Assembly: GCA_964538085.1 (NCBI GenBank)
Contig: CAZIDF010000018.1
Span: 5,327 to 69,326, forward strand
Direction of reading: 5' to 3'
DNA: 64,000 bases
Source of the DNA: G020348385 sp964538085
Lineage (GTDB): Bacteria > Acidobacteriota > Aminicenantia > Aminicenantales > Aminicenantaceae
Part shown: positions 63,627-64,000 of the stretch, piece after piece
Layout of the letters: each line of letters begins with the position of its first letter
Position numbering within the stretch: the first letter of the stretch is position 1
Notes under the pieces: generated by a model
Told to the model about the DNA's origin: nothing
The model's input: the letters and a program-made list of their open reading frames with translations, nothing else
Database searches by the model: none
Position numbers and translations under genes: made by a program

Positions 63627-63945
63627 GATTCACTGCTCTATATCCCAGGTATTCATCGAGGCTCTATGAGTCCCTAATAATAGAATTAATCCCCATCAGC
63701 AGGAATAATACTTTATCCCGTAATTGTGTATTCCTCATTTCGTATGATGGTTGGTTTATTCCCTTATTTCAGGTTGTTATCCTCGATATTAGGATAACTA
63801 ATCCCCGATTATCTGCTATTATTCCCTTTTTCGGGTAGGATAGCTCCTGGGGTCTGGTTAGAGTTCAGGGGTAGTTTACAGGGCGGGTATTTTTTTCGTG
63901 GAAATAGAGGAGAAAATATCTATCCCGTAAAGTTTGAACCTGGGT

Positions 63946-64000
63946 TGCAAATTCCGGCCCATTCCGGACACTGATTCCGATTTATTCCGGTCACTAAATC
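63946..64000. mobile_element. Probable terminus of an IS21-type insertion sequence (cut by window edge)
   Basis: From TGCAAATTCCGGCCCATTCC to the last base the sequence repeats ATTCCGG or ATTCCGA four times at short intervals (63950, 63961, 63974, 63983 region). Multi-repeat ends of this kind, starting TG, are typical of IS21-family elements. No transposase is in view, so this is a pattern match only. Confidence 0.45.

Overview
The window reads as a chromosomal segment of a diderm (Gram-negative-type) bacterium. SurA-like chaperones, an LptF/LptG permease, a TonB-dependent receptor and MltG all imply an outer membrane. Three traits together point to the Acidobacteriota/Aminicenantes area: several GWxTD-motif proteins, an Oar-type TonB receptor with an N-terminal carboxypeptidase-regulatory domain, and 'sulfatases' with TPR tails. 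This placement is inference from gene families, not a phylogeny.

Layout: 1-4.4 kb carries the 3' part of mfd and two periplasmic prolyl isomerases (+). 4.4-14.9 kb is a long minus-strand run. Read 5' to 3' it holds two NSS-type sodium symporters, an AGCS symporter with an added periplasmic domain, a UPF0104-type membrane protein, an EnvC-like / S41-like / YibQ-like trio, a small anchored protein and a pyruvoyl arginine decarboxylase. 15-20.4 kb has a flavodiiron protein, a Tat-exported DUF362 protein, an unknown protein, an MFS transporter and a radical SAM enzyme. 20.5-28.5 kb is housekeeping: pgeF, purC, a PHP phosphoesterase, cvpA, a Fis-type HTH protein, groES-groEL under a double CIRCE/HrcA control region, and a fused LptF-LptG permease. 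28.6-32.7 kb (minus) has a DUF151 nuclease, a ClC protein with CBS and TrkA_C domains, and a TIGR00375-type PHP protein.

32.9-54.2 kb is the most distinctive part. It is a plus-strand envelope locus with two copies of a two-gene GWxTD module (short lipoprotein plus long TPR protein), a TonB receptor behind a good sigma-54-type promoter, a TPR protein, three secreted sulfatase-fold TPR proteins whose CxPxR nucleophile motif is TLP(S/A)H, a CBM9-like protein and a large Asp-box propeller. I think these work together at the cell envelope on an exported or outer-membrane substrate, but no function can be read from the sequence alone.

54.3-58.5 kb (minus) holds a secreted unknown protein, mltG, ruvX, ddl and a four-helix-bundle protein. 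58.7-60.3 kb has a secreted protein behind a consensus promoter, then a G-rich tandem repeat and tRNA-Gly(GCC). From 60.3 kb to the end the DNA is visibly more AT-rich and has the look of a horizontally acquired block. It contains an RNase HI gene with an in-frame amber codon, an orphan HsdR-N-type nuclease, a small membrane protein, a propeller lipoprotein between degenerate direct repeats, and at the right edge what looks like the multi-repeat terminus of an IS21-type element. Intergenic gaps also carry a family of GGGCGGGG-based repeats. No CRISPR array or rRNA gene was seen.
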